Both the position numbers and the translations under genes were made by a program. A DNA stretch of 64,000 bases from Perognathus longimembris pacificus (taxonomy: Eukaryota; Chordata; Mammalia; Rodentia; Heteromyidae): contig NC_063176.1 of NCBI RefSeq assembly GCF_023159225.1, positions 6,460,963-6,524,962 on the forward strand, read 5' to 3'. Below are positions 38,255 through 49,010 of this stretch, piece by piece (the stretch's first letter is position 1; the number at the start of each line of letters is the position of its first letter). Below the pieces are notes generated by a model, which did not search any database, was not told where the DNA came from, and saw nothing but the letters and a program-made list of their open reading frames with translations.

Positions 38255-38332
38255 CCCTGGTTCTAAGTGTTGTCTCTCAGCTTCTTTTGCTCAAGGCTAG
38301 CATTCTTTTACTTGAGCCACAGTTCCACTGTA
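38255..38332 (-). repeat. Partial Geo monomer
   Basis: agcttcttttgctcaaggct agcattcttttacttgagcc acagttccac is the Geo complement without its partner monomer. Confidence 0.65.
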
Positions 38333-39368
38333 CCCACCATGTATCAAAATACAATAGAAGAAACATGTACTATTTTATATTAAGCAAGCATCCAGTTCTT
38401 CAGTAGTGGAATGTCTAACTCTTTTAGTTTCTTAACAAATCTCAAAGACGGTTTCGGCAAAATGAAGAGTTATCAAATATATCGAGGCCTGGAGCATTTA
38501 GTCATCTCGTGCCAGAAAGAAAGTGATGTAGAAAACTAGGAGACTCACAATGACAGGGAAACGTCAAAAAATTTTGACAGTTTGAATAATAAGTAGAAAT
38601 AGTTCTTTTGTACACTAATGAATAAAAAAATCCATGTGTCTATACTAATATGAAGGATGAAGTAATCTGTAAACCTGAGGAAGAATGGATTAATTTCCCC
38701 TAGAGGTAAATTCTTAATCAATTAAGCAGATATTTCACCCACAAAATACATCAGAAATTGCTATTTCTCAAGAGAGGGATGCAAATAGTAACTAACTTCC
38801 AAAAAGCATGACATTGAGAGAAAGGTGGGGGGCGCGGGCACACAGAGAAAGAATCATAACCAGACAATGCAAAAACCTAACCAACACATAGGATTTGTAT
38901 TATCCCAGCTATTATGAATTATGCAGGCATGATTTAAAACTTTGATATCAAGATAATACTCATATTTCTTGTGCTGTTAACGAGAATGTATTCTGAGAAA
39001 ATGATGTTTGGCAACTACGTTGAGCACAGTCAGCATGTCCAGACTAAGATAACTGACTGTTTCATCATCAGGCAACATAATCTTTTGGGACCATGGTCCT
39101 CACTGGCTAGACTGTAGTATTGCAGTGAATACTACTTAAATAAGCACTGAGATTCTGAAGATGGTTAACAAACTTATGTCTATAAAACACTTTATAATTT
39201 TAACAACTTTCTATACACAAAGTAAAATGTTCTCCTTCCTAAATAAATATTTAATCATTGAGGCTTTTTAATTATACTATGTAATAAAACAACCACTGTA
39301 CATGCTATACAAAATAGGCTGTGATCTTAAGGCCCTATGCTGATCTTTATGTGTATTTTTTTTAACAG

Positions 39369-39493
39369 CTCCCTCTCCAGTCACCAATGTGAAAAAGGGA
39401 AAGATTACAAAAAACAGCATCACTTTGTCTTGGCAAGAGCCGGATCGTCCCAATGGAATCATCCTGGAATATGAAATTAAGTATTTTGAAAAG
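39369..39493 (+). CDS. EPHA5: EPHA5 exon (about exon 6): first half of second fibronectin III domain
   Basis: This 125-bp exon, the standard Eph size, encodes the N-terminal strands of FN3-2. The codon split at the junction gives Ala, then [35 protein letters not shown] and IKYFEK. The SWQEP-RPNG-I-EYEIKY pattern is characteristic of Eph FN3-2. The acceptor has a strong run of T ending in aacag at 39364-39368, and the donor is gtgaga at 39494. It enters in phase 1 and ends in phase 0 after AAG (Lys). It sits after a 33-kb repeat-filled intron and 6.9 kb before the exon that completes the domain. The KKGKI-KNSI motif is what I recall for EPHA5 and differs from EPHA7 and EPHA3, which supports the paralogue call. 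Confidence 0.94.
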
Positions 39494-39905
39494 GTGAGAC
39501 CAACAGAATAAAAGCTGTCCTTTCTTTCTTCTCTATCCATGTTAACAACGACAATCATCCAATTTGTAGAAGAGTATGACGCACTTTTCTGTGTAAATCA
39601 ATGACAGTGGGTCGCGCAGTCATAGTTACTAAGGTGAGATGTGTACACGGATCTCGGGATCCCTGTTCTGCTGCCGTCGCGGAGTCTGTGCTCTGGGATA
39701 CCACCACACGGTCCAACAGCAGCTTAACTGATTCCCACAGCATGAAAAGATGAAGTCATAGGGCATTTTGAAAATGTTGAAAACCATTAAACTCTTGATC
39801 TTCAGCAATAAGTAAAGTCTGCTGCAAAGAAAGCTGTACTGGTGGGTAAAACCTCAGCACAATACCAGTACTGTTAAGGAAAAGGAACAAAGAAGACCTA
39901 CTCAG

Positions 39906-39933
39906 TGTCTGTCTGTCTGTCTGTCTCTCTCTT

Positions 39934-39965
<32 letters not shown>

Positions 39966-39973
39966 GCACACAC
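39906..39973 (+). repeat. Compound (GTCT)n(CT)n(CA)n microsatellite
   Basis: Four to five GTCT units pass into CT units and then CA units within 70 bp. Confidence 0.93.
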
Positions 39974-40654
39974 CACGGCATATAATTTGAAAGTACAGTT
40001 TATTAGTATTTCAGTTTTAAAACACAGTTTGCACCCTAGTGTTTTCATATTGGACCGTGTTTATTACAGTCCCTAAATTTTTAGGCTCTTCGCTGAGTGA
40101 ATGACATCCTAGGTTTGCTCTTACTGATTTTATCACAGTCATTGTTGAGATCTGTTGCTGTGATCCTCCGCTGCATCTCTTGCGAATCTCCATTCTTGCC
40201 AGCTATAGGCTGTGAGATCATCCAGGTGGAAACGCAAGGTGAGCTGAGCACTTGGAAAGCTGCCTGGGAGCCTGGCAGAAATCCAGAGTCCCTGAGCCTT
40301 CCCCTTCCCCTCACTCTCACGTGGCACTGGCCACATTGCGTAGTAGGTACTTCTCACAACCTCCGTGCCAATGGGGTCAGACTCGAGTAGGTGGGCCGTA
40401 GAAGTCAGTCTTTGGGAAAAGGAATAGAAAAGAAGCAAGCTTGACGCAAGCAAGAAGATCCTCAAAGAGAAGAAGTAGACTACACTTTCTCAACTCCTCT
40501 CAAACTCATAGATTACTTATTTTTTAGAGAAAAGAGAAAAAGGGGTGACAAATTACAAACACTTTCTGAGGTCTAAGAAATTGTCCAAACTAGGACATTG
40601 AAAAATAAGTGTTTTCTTTCATGATGTAAAAAAAACAAGTGTTAAGTAAAGTAA

Positions 40655-40869
40655 GTCAAGCCCAGAAATACAAAGAATGCTTGCTTTCCCTTATATATGG
40701 AAGTTAAATTTAGCTTATAAATGGGTAAGTTTATGTTGGATGGTATGCAAGTGTATACAGATTTATTAATTGAAATAAGGTAGATTCAAGGAAGAATTCA
40801 AACACTATAATTCCTTAGAAAGGCAAAATCAAAGATCAGGAAAATAAAACATCAAGAAGCAGGTACTTG
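40655..40869 (+). mobile_element. L1 3'-UTR relic, part 1
   Basis: agcccagaaatacaaagaat gcttgctttcccttatatat ggaagttaaa resembles the sequence that follows ORF2 in mammalian L1s (the 'agaaagacaaatac..tctcactcatatgtgg' region). It continues beyond two younger SINEs at 41350. Confidence 0.55.
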
Positions 40870-41085
40870 GGGCTGGGGAATATGGCCTAGTGGCAAGAGT
40901 GCCTGCCTCCTATACATGAGGCCCTGGGTTCGATTCCCCAGCACCACATATACAGAAAATGGCCAGAAGTGGCGCTGTGGCTCAAGTGGCAGAGTGCTAG
41001 CCTTGAGCAAAAAAGAAGCCAGGGACAGTGCTCAGGCCCTGAGTCCAAGGCCCAGGACTGGCCAAAAAAAAAAAAAAAAAAAAAA
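40870..41085 (+). repeat. IDL-Geo dimeric SINE, copy A of second tandem pair
   Basis: Near-consensus (ggctggggaatatggcctag ... cccaggactggcc, A21). Flanked by aagaagcaggtacttgg on the left (40854-40870) and again at 41087-41103. Confidence 0.94.
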
Positions 41086-41103
41086 GAAGAAGCAGGTACT
41101 TGG

Positions 41104-41333
41104 GGCTGGGGATATGGCCTACTGGCAAAAGAGCTTGCCTCCTATACATGAAGCCCTGGGTTTGGTTCCCCAGCACCATATATACAGAAAACAGCCAGAA
41201 GTGGCACTGTGGCCCAAGTGGCAGAGTGCTAGCCTTGAGCAAAAAGAAGCCCGGGACAGTGCTCAGGCCCTGAGTCCAAGGCCCAGGACTGGAAAAAATA
41301 AATAAATAAATACATAAAATAAATTTTAAAAAA
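41104..41333 (+). repeat. IDL-Geo dimeric SINE, copy B of second tandem pair
   Basis: Another IDL-Geo follows at once (ggctggggatatggcctact ... ccaggactgg, then an (aaat)n tail). A third copy of the target sequence, aagaagcaggtacttg, follows at about 41334-41349. Confidence 0.94.
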
Positions 41334-41349
41334 AAGAAGCAGGTACTTG

Positions 41350-41595
41350 AAAAGGTTGGCGTAGGTTCAAGTCAAAAGACTAAAGATGGATGAAGAGGAG
41401 CAGAGGGGGAGAATGCATTCCAGAATCCAATGTATATCCTGCAAATTTAAGAGTGATAGAAGAAGTAGCAGGCATGGATGAGACTATGGGAAGGAGTGAC
41501 CTTGATCAAAAAATATTGTATTCATGAACTGCTTTATATAAATACTTTTTAACTCCTTGTATAACTGTTTAAAGAAAAGAATAAATATATGTTGT
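41350..41595 (+). mobile_element. L1 3'-UTR relic, part 2
   Basis: Resumes the old L1 after the SINE pair: gggggagaatgcattccaga, ccaatgtatatcctgcaaat, gggaaggagtgaccttgatc, then ctccttgtataactgtttaa and an A-rich end. Confidence 0.6.
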
Positions 41596-43094
41596 CATGA
41601 AAATTATTCAAATTTCTAAGATTATCTATATATGAATAAATATGACTTTATATAAATACATGGAATTACTTCTTCATAATAATCATTTTTAATTGTTTTA
41701 AAATGATCCAACAATTAACTGTGTAAGGATACAGCAAGGTATAAAATGGAGGTGTGTTTAGGATGTGCTAGGTACATATTACTTCTAGTTTGTCATTTTA
41801 TAATATTCATGTATTGATTTTATTAATACATGAATAAGTAGTAATTATTTTAAATGACCACCTTATAAGGTATGTCTTAATGATAGCAAAACCTATAACT
41901 ACCAAATCATTAGGGAACATAAATTTGTTTTGAATGCATTATTTTTAAAAACTGTTCTAAGAAACAATCTGTGATGCAAACATGTTGAAGTATAGTTTGC
42001 AGAGTAATAAAATATTGATAAATTGAAGCTAGTACAGTGGAAATAGCAGCCTTAATAATTCTTTATTAATTCTTGTTCCTCTGAGATTCCTAAATATCAG
42101 CACATACAAATAACAGAAATACAGAATTTAAACATATGCTGAACTCAAAATAATTTTCCAAGATAAGGTTCACACTCATTTAAGGTTTGTTAACCATTAG
42201 TAATTTATATGAAGTTCTGTGCACACACAGAAAACTATTAAATTCTGTAAACATCCTAGATTTTCAAATTTTCATTGGGATTAAATCTGATATTAAAATA
42301 AGTTGAAATGTGTTGTGGGAATATAAACAACTAATGGCCAGAGCTGTGTATTTAATATATTTATACATCTTAGACGAAATACAGCTGATCATGAAGACTA
42401 AAAGTTTGACAAATACTGTTTGCCTTCATTGTTTTCCTTCCGTTAACTAGTAAGGCAAGTGAATGATTTTCCTTCTTATTGGGGAGGAAGTGAAAACTTC
42501 CTTTCTTCGTTCATTATCTATGTCTGTTAGCAGGGAGTAACACAACAAGCTGGGCAGAACTCCTTTACTGTTAATAGTTCTTAATTATTTTTATTTATAT
42601 TGTGGAATTATTCTTTTTGTAAACTAACATAGATGGGGCAAATCAGATCAAAGCACATCATATAGATATACATAAATATCATCTGAGACCCCTTTGTTTA
42701 ATTTATGTGAATGTAAAAATGATAAACCTATCATTTCTGCTTGAATTGTCTTCTTTTCAATAGGATTTGGTATTGTATTTAGTAGCTTTAGCTTGGGGCT
42801 CCTCTATAATTCTGTTATCTTCATCACTCAAGTAAGAAAACTGGTTTGATGCTGGGAAAAAGGGTTGCTATTACATTTCCTTAACAAATTAACAAGAAGT
42901 TTCCTACTTAACATTCTTTAAAAGCAATAAAGATTTTGTAGCACTTATTACTCAGGCAGAAAGTTATGAACTTGTTTTGGTCAGTGTGTTTCTTTTTACA
43001 ATGAGGATATTAATTCCTGGAACTTTTTGTCAAGCCAGAAATACACTCAATAGAGCGTCTCAGTGTAATTCATGTAAAGATTTTTTTTTAAAAC

Positions 43095-43625
43095 ACTTCT
43101 AGGAAAAATAAAGGGGGATAATGGGCCTTTATGGTCTGCATGGAGGTGGGGGTCTTGGTAGGTTTCCAGAGCCCATTTAGAGCCTTCAGAGTGACACCGC
43201 TATTTTATTGGATGGCTTTGGGCCAGACACAGGTGGCAGAGCTTTCCAGGGCACAAGCATTTGCCAGCTGGCATTTCTGCCTGTGATTGCCCTGCTCTAA
43301 TAGAGGTCATCGGGCTTCTGTGCTCTGGTGTGGGGATGGGCCTATTGCCATCTCTTAATTAAAGGGAGAGGAAGAGGCACGCTGCCCCTTGGCAGGCTGA
43401 GTGCCAGCTGGCTGCTTGGGCTGAGGCCTCCCCTCCCTACATGTGGGCAGTGTTAGCTAAGCAGCTGGGGAATGTAGCTCATTTGCTTAGCTGGGGCAGG
43501 AAGGCAGCAAAAGCCACTGCCATAACTGAGGGTTTGGCAGCCAGGTGGTTGTGGGTAATGGAGAGGTGCGCACAGGGCTGGTGTTATGAAGAAAATGACA
43601 ATTTGAGAGTGATTTATGGAGTGTG
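43095..43625 (+). promoter_or_regulatory. GC-rich, repeat-free intronic block; candidate enhancer
   Basis: About 500 bp with clearly higher GC than the surrounding AT-rich intron and no resemblance to the local SINEs or L1s. It contains three CAGCTG E-boxes (43265-43270, 43405-43410, 43462-43467), a ttaattaa homeodomain core (43355-43362) and gccagctggc and tgccagctggc half-palindromes. The 61-codon frame at 43441-43626 has no domain I recognise. Conserved enhancer is an inference from composition and motif density. Confidence 0.4.
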
Positions 43626-44084
43626 ATGGAAATAAATTTTGGAAGATACTTAGATTTTTTTTTCTGAAATACATATTCACGGGATTTTCTCACTTAGACA
43701 CATGCTTCCCTGCCTTCTTTTTAATACCGTAGCATTCAGTGCATGCTGCAAGACAGTGTGCAATTAGACAGTAGATACGGAGCAAGTGAGACCTCATGTT
43801 AATCATTGAATCAGACCCAGTGTTTTATTTTCCTTTTGTGCCATGAGTACTACTAGTTCACATGTTAATTCAGAGAGCAGCATTCGGGTTTTCACAGGCA
43901 TTTCCTTCCCTTAGTTTTCAGCAAAAACAGTAGTTTCTAATGTGTTTACCAAAAGTTTTCTACAGGTTTGATAGTAAGGATTTTAACCATGTAATTACGC
44001 TTTTAAAAATTATTTTTGATTTCTTTCCCATGGAAGAATTTACCGTTGTGTTAAGGATTAATTAAAATCAAATTTACCTAGAAT

Positions 44085-44300
44085 CCGTTATGTAGCAGAA
44101 TATTGTACTTGGTGCTATGTAATTATCTCTACTGTGTCTCCTCCAATTTATTTTATTTTAATTTATTATTTTATTTAATTTATTTAATTTATTTAATTTA
44201 ATTTATTTTAATAAAAGTGTTTCATCTTTATTTTAGAGAAGGAAAAACTGAGGTGTGGAATTAGGTACCCATATGACCACATCCATTTAGTGAAAGAAAC
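44085..44300 (+). repeat. MIR SINE relic with internal (TTTA)n expansion
   Basis: ttgtacttggtgctatgtaa ttatctctactgtgtctcct matches the MIR core, and tttattttagagaaggaaaa actgaggtgtgg with gaccacatcc matches the MIR 3' part. About 60 bp of imperfect attta/ttta units (44150-44212) lie between them. Confidence 0.6.
44150..44212 (+). repeat. (TTTA)n/(ATTTA)n simple repeat
   Basis: Imperfect tttatttaattta units embedded in the MIR relic. Confidence 0.85.
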
Positions 44301-45263
44301 TGTGAGAATTCTACGCTCGGTATTCCTTAAAAAATTACCAGTTTTGTTACAAATATTAATATTTTATTTAAATCTCATGATCACATCAAATATAAATATA
44401 ATTTTGACTAAATTTGTTCAGTAAGTCAAATTTCTGGTAAACAGCTGGAAATTATATCATCACAAAGATATGGGATCATTTTCTACTGAAAAGTATTGCT
44501 ACAATTACAGCCAAACTGTACTATAGCCAAATGCATTACAAAAGTGTAATGTTATTTATTATCAGTAATATTGAAAAATAGAAAATAGTATGATTAGGTT
44601 TATTTACGCATAAGCCCATGAATTCTCAGAGCAGTCAGAAACTAAAATAAATCATAAAAGCTATTTGCAGTATTTATTTGGTGCGCATCATAGGAGTGAC
44701 TGCTTTTTGGTGAGGCTGTATTTCTTTGAGGTGTGACAGGGTAGAGAGTAGATCAGTAAGTGCTTTAAATGGAAAAAAGGAAGATGTAATTTTGTACATT
44801 GTAATTACCCACTTTAAATCTCTTACAAAACTCTAATAAAATGTCCTAAAACGTTGACAGATTTGGCCATTTTTAATCTATGTGTGAGACACTAGAAATC
44901 AACTATGTCTCTACATGAGTCTGAAAACTTATTTCAATTACAAATTAAACCATCCAAAGTTGCGAGAACTCTATGATAATTTGTTATTTTTAAACATATT
45001 AAAGGAAGAATATAATTTACTTTGAAAGAAGCATGTTTGCAGACTGCACATTTTGTCTAGCTTTTGTGGTAGTTTAGGTAGTTGTTAAAAGTCATCTTTG
45101 ACATGATGAAATAGAAAAAAAATTGAGGAATTAGAATATAAGTATGAACAGTAAAAATAGATTATGAAATATTTTTATTCTTGCACTGCCTGTTTCATTC
45201 TTCCCGTATGTCTCTAATGTACCTTACTGATAAGGAAACTGAGCATAAAAGAAAAAAAGTTTC

Positions 45264-45378
45264 TATGCATGGTGATAGAGACCTGTAGTCTCAATTAGTC
45301 AGGAAGTTGATAGAGCCAACAAGTTTGAAAATAGCCCAGGTAAACTTAGAGAGATTTTTGTCTAAAAAACAATAATTT
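45264..45378 (+). repeat. B1-type SINE (diverged)
   Basis: ctatgcatggtgatagagac ctgtagtctcaattagtcag gaagttgatagagcc follows B1 order, then gtttgaaaatagcccaggta and an A-rich tail. The next SINE begins in this tail. Confidence 0.6.
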
Positions 45379-45380
45379 TA

Positions 45381-45604
45381 AGGGCTGGGAATGTGGCCTA
45401 GTGGTAGAGTGCTTGCCTAGCATACATGAAGCCCTGGGTTCGATTCCTCAGCACCACATACACAGAAAAAGTCAGAAGGGGCGCTGTGGCTCAAGTGGTA
45501 GAGTGCTCGCAAAAAGGAGCAAAAAGGAGCCAGGGACAGTGCTCAGGCCCCGACAGAGTTCATGCCACAGAACTGGCAAAAATAAATTTCAAAAAAAAAA
45601 AAAA
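45381..45604 (+). repeat. IDL-Geo dimeric SINE
   Basis: agggctgggaatgtggccta ... ttcgattcctcagcaccaca (ID-like) then ggcgctgtggctcaagtggt with a local duplication gcaaaaaggagcaaaaagga in the Geo part and an A tail. Confidence 0.92.
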
Positions 45605-46405
45605 ACATATGGGGTAATATAGGTGGACGATATCACTGGTATGGTCTTCTGTTAGCAATCCAAATAGAAAAGGCTATTCCTCATTTCAATTTTCAGACTC
45701 CTTTCCCAGGAACTTTTTGTCCGACTTTACTTACTACTTTCTTAGACCATGCCTTTCAAAAGTATTTTTAAAGGATAAAGAATAGCCTTCATTTGCAGTT
45801 TTTCTTTACTGCTTCCTGTGTAGATAGGGAAAAGGAAATTAGAATTCTCCAGTAAAGTAATAATTTTGTCTCCCAAGTAATAAATATAACTAAAAACATA
45901 ATTCACTGATGATTTAATGCTGAAGAAAATCTGGCTGTAGGTGAGATGTTGTTGACATTCTATATGAATAGAGTACCATAAACATGTTCCAATACACCAT
46001 TTTTGAAAAAACAAGAACTAAAATATAATGACAATAGCTCAGAAACTGATATATTGCTTTGAAGCACCTTTGTGCAAATAAAGATAATCAAATATAAAAT
46101 CAAATAGTCTATAAAATAATGAATCTCTGTATTATAAAAATTTATTTTTGCCAAAGGAAAAAAGGGATTACCACATAGAAATCGTGTTGCTCTGAACCTT
46201 GAGATATAAAACCATTTTAAGATATTATGTATCACACATGTAGCGTTAATAGGATTCTTTATCAAGTGTGTTTGTAATACTGGAATGAATTGGTTTCTGG
46301 TTCACTTGGTGATCTAGGTCGTTGTTGTTGTTGCTTTGCTGCTATTGATAATTCATATGCTGACTTCTTCTTTTGTATCTCATTGTATGACATGTGCAAT
46401 CCAAG

Positions 46406-46565
46406 GACCAAGAGACGAGCTACACAATTATCAAATCTAAAGAGCCAACTATGACAGCGGAGGGCTTGAAGTCAGGTTCAGTGTATGTCTTCCAAATTCG
46501 AGCACGTACAGCAGCAGGCTATGGTATCTTCAGCCGAAGATTTGAGTTTGAAACCATCCCAGTGT
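46406..46565 (+). CDS. EPHA5: EPHA5 exon (about exon 7): second half of second fibronectin III domain
   Basis: This 160-bp exon starts in phase 0 and ends in phase 1. It encodes [20 protein letters not shown], then [20 protein letters not shown] and [13 protein letters not shown], the C-terminal strands of FN3-2. The [14 protein letters not shown] block is the conserved F-G strand region of Eph receptors. The donor is gtaagt at 46566. The acceptor (ccaag at 46401-46405) is weak: the 18 bases before the AG are purine-rich, and the pyrimidine stretch (about 46364-46386) lies further upstream behind a TGCTGAC branch-point-like heptamer near 46358-46364. The last base pairs with the first two of the next exon; because that exon has a tandem acceptor, the junction residue is either Phe or Ser-Val. 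Confidence 0.94.
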
Positions 46566-47134
46566 GTAAGTCATTTTAATTACTGTCAACTCATGTCTCT
46601 GTAATTGTTACCAGGAAAGAGTCAGTGGATCAATACCCTCTCCGGGCACTCTGCGGGTTTTGCTCATCTTCCCTCTCTAGCAGGCATGACCCCTTCAGGT
46701 AGGAAGAATCTGTTATGCTATTAAGGTCCAGCGATGGGTTAACCCTTCTGTCCATCTCCTCATTGCATCTCGTCTGCTGGGAGGTGCAACCCCAGGAGAG
46801 CCTTAAAAAATGTTTAAATCTTGCTTTTAAAGACTTTCTGTCCCCTGCTGTCGTACTTTATTGAATTATTGCCATTCACTGTTTTGGGGGATTTTTGTTG
46901 TTGTTGTTTTTGTTTTGTTTTGTTTTACTCGTTTCATTGAACTATGCTGTTTTAGTGTTTCTAGGAAATTTCTGTAGCATTGAAGTGGGAGAGAAAATAG
47001 TGCTGTCAGAACCAGTCTGGTCTCTTGAGGAGAAAAAGATTTAAATCTCTGGCAGTCACATGAAGCGAAAATTCTAGAAATCTTTCTGAAACACCATTGT
47101 GGAATCTTCGTTTTGCCCATAAGATGGTGTTGAG

Positions 47135-47340
47135 GGCTGGGAATATGGCCTAGTGGCAAGAGTGCTTGCCTCGTATACATGAAGCCCTGGGTTCGGTTCC
47201 TCAGCACCACATATATAGAAAAAAATGGACGTGGCGCTGTGGCTCAAGTGGCAGAGTTCTGGCCTTGAGCAAAAAGAAGCCAGGGACAGTGCTCAGGCCC
47301 TGAGTCCAAGCCCCAGGACTGGCAAAAAAAAAAAAAAAAT
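47135..47340 (+). repeat. IDL-Geo dimeric SINE
   Basis: gggctgggaatatggcctag ... ccccaggactggc, A17. Flanks aagatggtgttga and aaatgatgctga are a plausible, slightly diverged target duplication. The linker-Geo junction is shortened (atggacgtggcgctg). Confidence 0.92.
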
Positions 47341-47509
47341 GATGCTGAACTTCTTTCTGGAACTTCAGTGAAATAATTAGATAACTAACCAACCTGTTCT
47401 ATAGTTAATTAGTACATGAAAAAGAAGTTTAGAAGATAATAACTACTTTCCAAAAGGGGAAGTAGACATGTATAGGTATGCCATGAAAGCAAGCTCACAT
47501 GGGAATGAG

Positions 47510-47750
47510 TGATTTCAAGGTCAAACATGGGGGCTTGTAGGCCTGCAATTCTTGCTATACAGGGGGATGAGCCCTGGAAAAGCAAGGTTTGAGGTCAACT
47601 GGGAATATATCTGAGAAACCTTCTCCAATTAACCAGAAACATGTCAAAAAGATGCATGGTTCAAGTGGTAGAGTGCCCTTCCTGAGCAAGAAAGCTAAAG
47701 GAGAACATAGGCCCTGAGCTCAAAGCCTGGTGCCAAGGGAAAAAGAAATA
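47510..47750 (+). repeat. Degenerate B1-headed dimeric SINE
   Basis: gcttgtaggcctgcaattct, gaggtcaactgggaatatat, gaaaccttctccaattaacc (B1 part and linker) then gcatggttcaagtggtagag, ggccctgagctcaaagcctg (Geo part). Confidence 0.65.
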
Positions 47751-48697
47751 GTGGTATCAAAAAGAATAAAATACAATGCATAGTTCTTTTGGGGACAAAA
47801 AGAAAGTGCAAGCTTATTTTCTGAATGACCTTGTTAATTTTGCAGTAGATTATTTTAAATAAACTTACATAAAATTCAGAAAATCAAGATATATGTAATT
47901 AACTCAATTATCTATAAGTATTTTAATTACTTCTTTAGTATTACCCAACTGGGTTTTATACAGATAAGGGGTCATTGAAATAATGACCCCTAATGAAATA
48001 TATATATATTTTTTATTTTATTTTATTTTTTGCTATGCAAAGGAACATTCCCATGTATGATGCCTATTTAAACTACTGACATGAGTGTCTGAAATGCTTA
48101 AATTTTCAGTTTCTTAGTCAAGTAAATATGCAAAATACAAAAGACTATGAAATTTTTCAGGATAAAATTCAACAAGAAGATATAAGCATCTTGTTCTTGT
48201 TGTTGTTGTTTATTAGACTTTGCTAGGCACCTGACAAATCAATATAAATATCAAAGAAAATTATCCTTCCTAGAAATTAGAACATAATCTGTTTAATTCT
48301 GAATGATGAGATATTTGTTTCAGAAAGCATTATAGGCTAATGATTTGCTTTACTATTTATAGTATGTCATTATTTCATATATATCAAAATAATTTACCCT
48401 ATTTATAGTGACTCAAATTGTTCTACTTTGCACTCCCTTCTTTCTCAAAGCATATGGTCTAAACAAGGCAAGAGATACAGTTGAAAAACTATATGTGCTA
48501 ATTATTCACAGCTATTAGTAGTTGAAACATTAAATATTTTATACTTACTGTCTCTAATGTAAACATAATGATCCCGGGATATTTGTTTTGAAGAATTGAA
48601 CAAATGATTTTTTAGAACCATATTCTAGTAAATAAACATTGGCCCAATTTCAAAATTCAGATTGAAGACGATTATATTTATATATAAAAATGTATTC

Positions 48698-49010
48698 CTT
48701 GTTAGGAGTTGTGTCTCAACTCTGTAATCCAAGCTACCCAGGAAGCCGAAATCAGAAAGATTAAAAAGAAGAAAAAGAAAACACCACAACTTAAGCGAAA
48801 CCACCAAATCTCAATCAACAAGCTGGTTGTGCTAATATTGGCCAATCTTCTCAGTTGTTTAGGAGGTACTAGGTTGTCCCAAACCATACAAAGCTAGAAC
48901 CAATCTGAAAATACTTTTTGAAAGGTAAAAGGAGTAAGTGTATGGCTGTGTGATAGACTGCTTTAAAGACTTTAAGATCAAGACCCAGGATCAGAAACAA
49001 ACAAAAAATT
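48698..49010 (+). repeat. Two degenerate B1-type heads with A-rich linker
   Basis: ttgtgtctcaactctgtaat ccaagctacccaggaagccg at 48710-48750, then a purine-rich linker, then a second head-like stretch (ggttgtgctaatattggcca ... tcagttgtttaggaggtact) and a Geo-like remnant (gtgtatggctgtgtgatag ... gatcaagacccaggatc). Identification tentative. Confidence 0.4.

Larger units (their letters stand above)
6284..39368 (+). other. Large EPHA5 intron between exons 5 and 6 (33 kb)
   Basis: Donor gtaagt at 6284, acceptor aacag at 39364-39368. It holds SINEs at 6552, 10335, 10559, 10812, 11426, 14068, 16443, 20341, 21552, 25969, 27391, 30118, 31672, 33625 and 38255; L1 pieces at 8360, 18790, 19545 and 28838; MIR/L2 relics at 15920 and 19415; and simple repeats. 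Stretches without an assignable feature, including 6835-8340, 9310-10310, 11645-14065, 14520-15915, 16760-18785, 21820-23250, 23735-25965, 26180-27370, 27715-28805, 30200-31600, 31805-33620 and 33815-38250, are AT-rich unique intron in which I recognise no gene. Confidence 0.85.
39494..46405 (+). other. EPHA5 intron between exons 6 and 7
   Basis: A 6.9-kb intron. It holds a compound microsatellite (39906), an L1 3' UTR interrupted by two IDL-Geo SINEs (40655-41595), a GC-rich candidate regulatory block (43095-43625), a MIR with a TTTA expansion (44085-44300), a short MIR relic at about 45215-45255 (ttactgataaggaaactgag), and a B1 plus IDL-Geo pair (45264-45604). 39980-40650, 41600-43090, 43630-44080, 44305-45210 and 45610-46350 show nothing further I can name. 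Confidence 0.85.

Noticed and set aside
40916..41305. 129-residue open frame in intron 6
   Set aside because: It translates two IDL-Geo SINEs and their A tail, so it is not a gene.
43441..43626. 61-residue open frame in the GC-rich block
   Set aside because: Short, no domain and no splice sites fitting the gene; the block is better explained as non-coding regulatory DNA.
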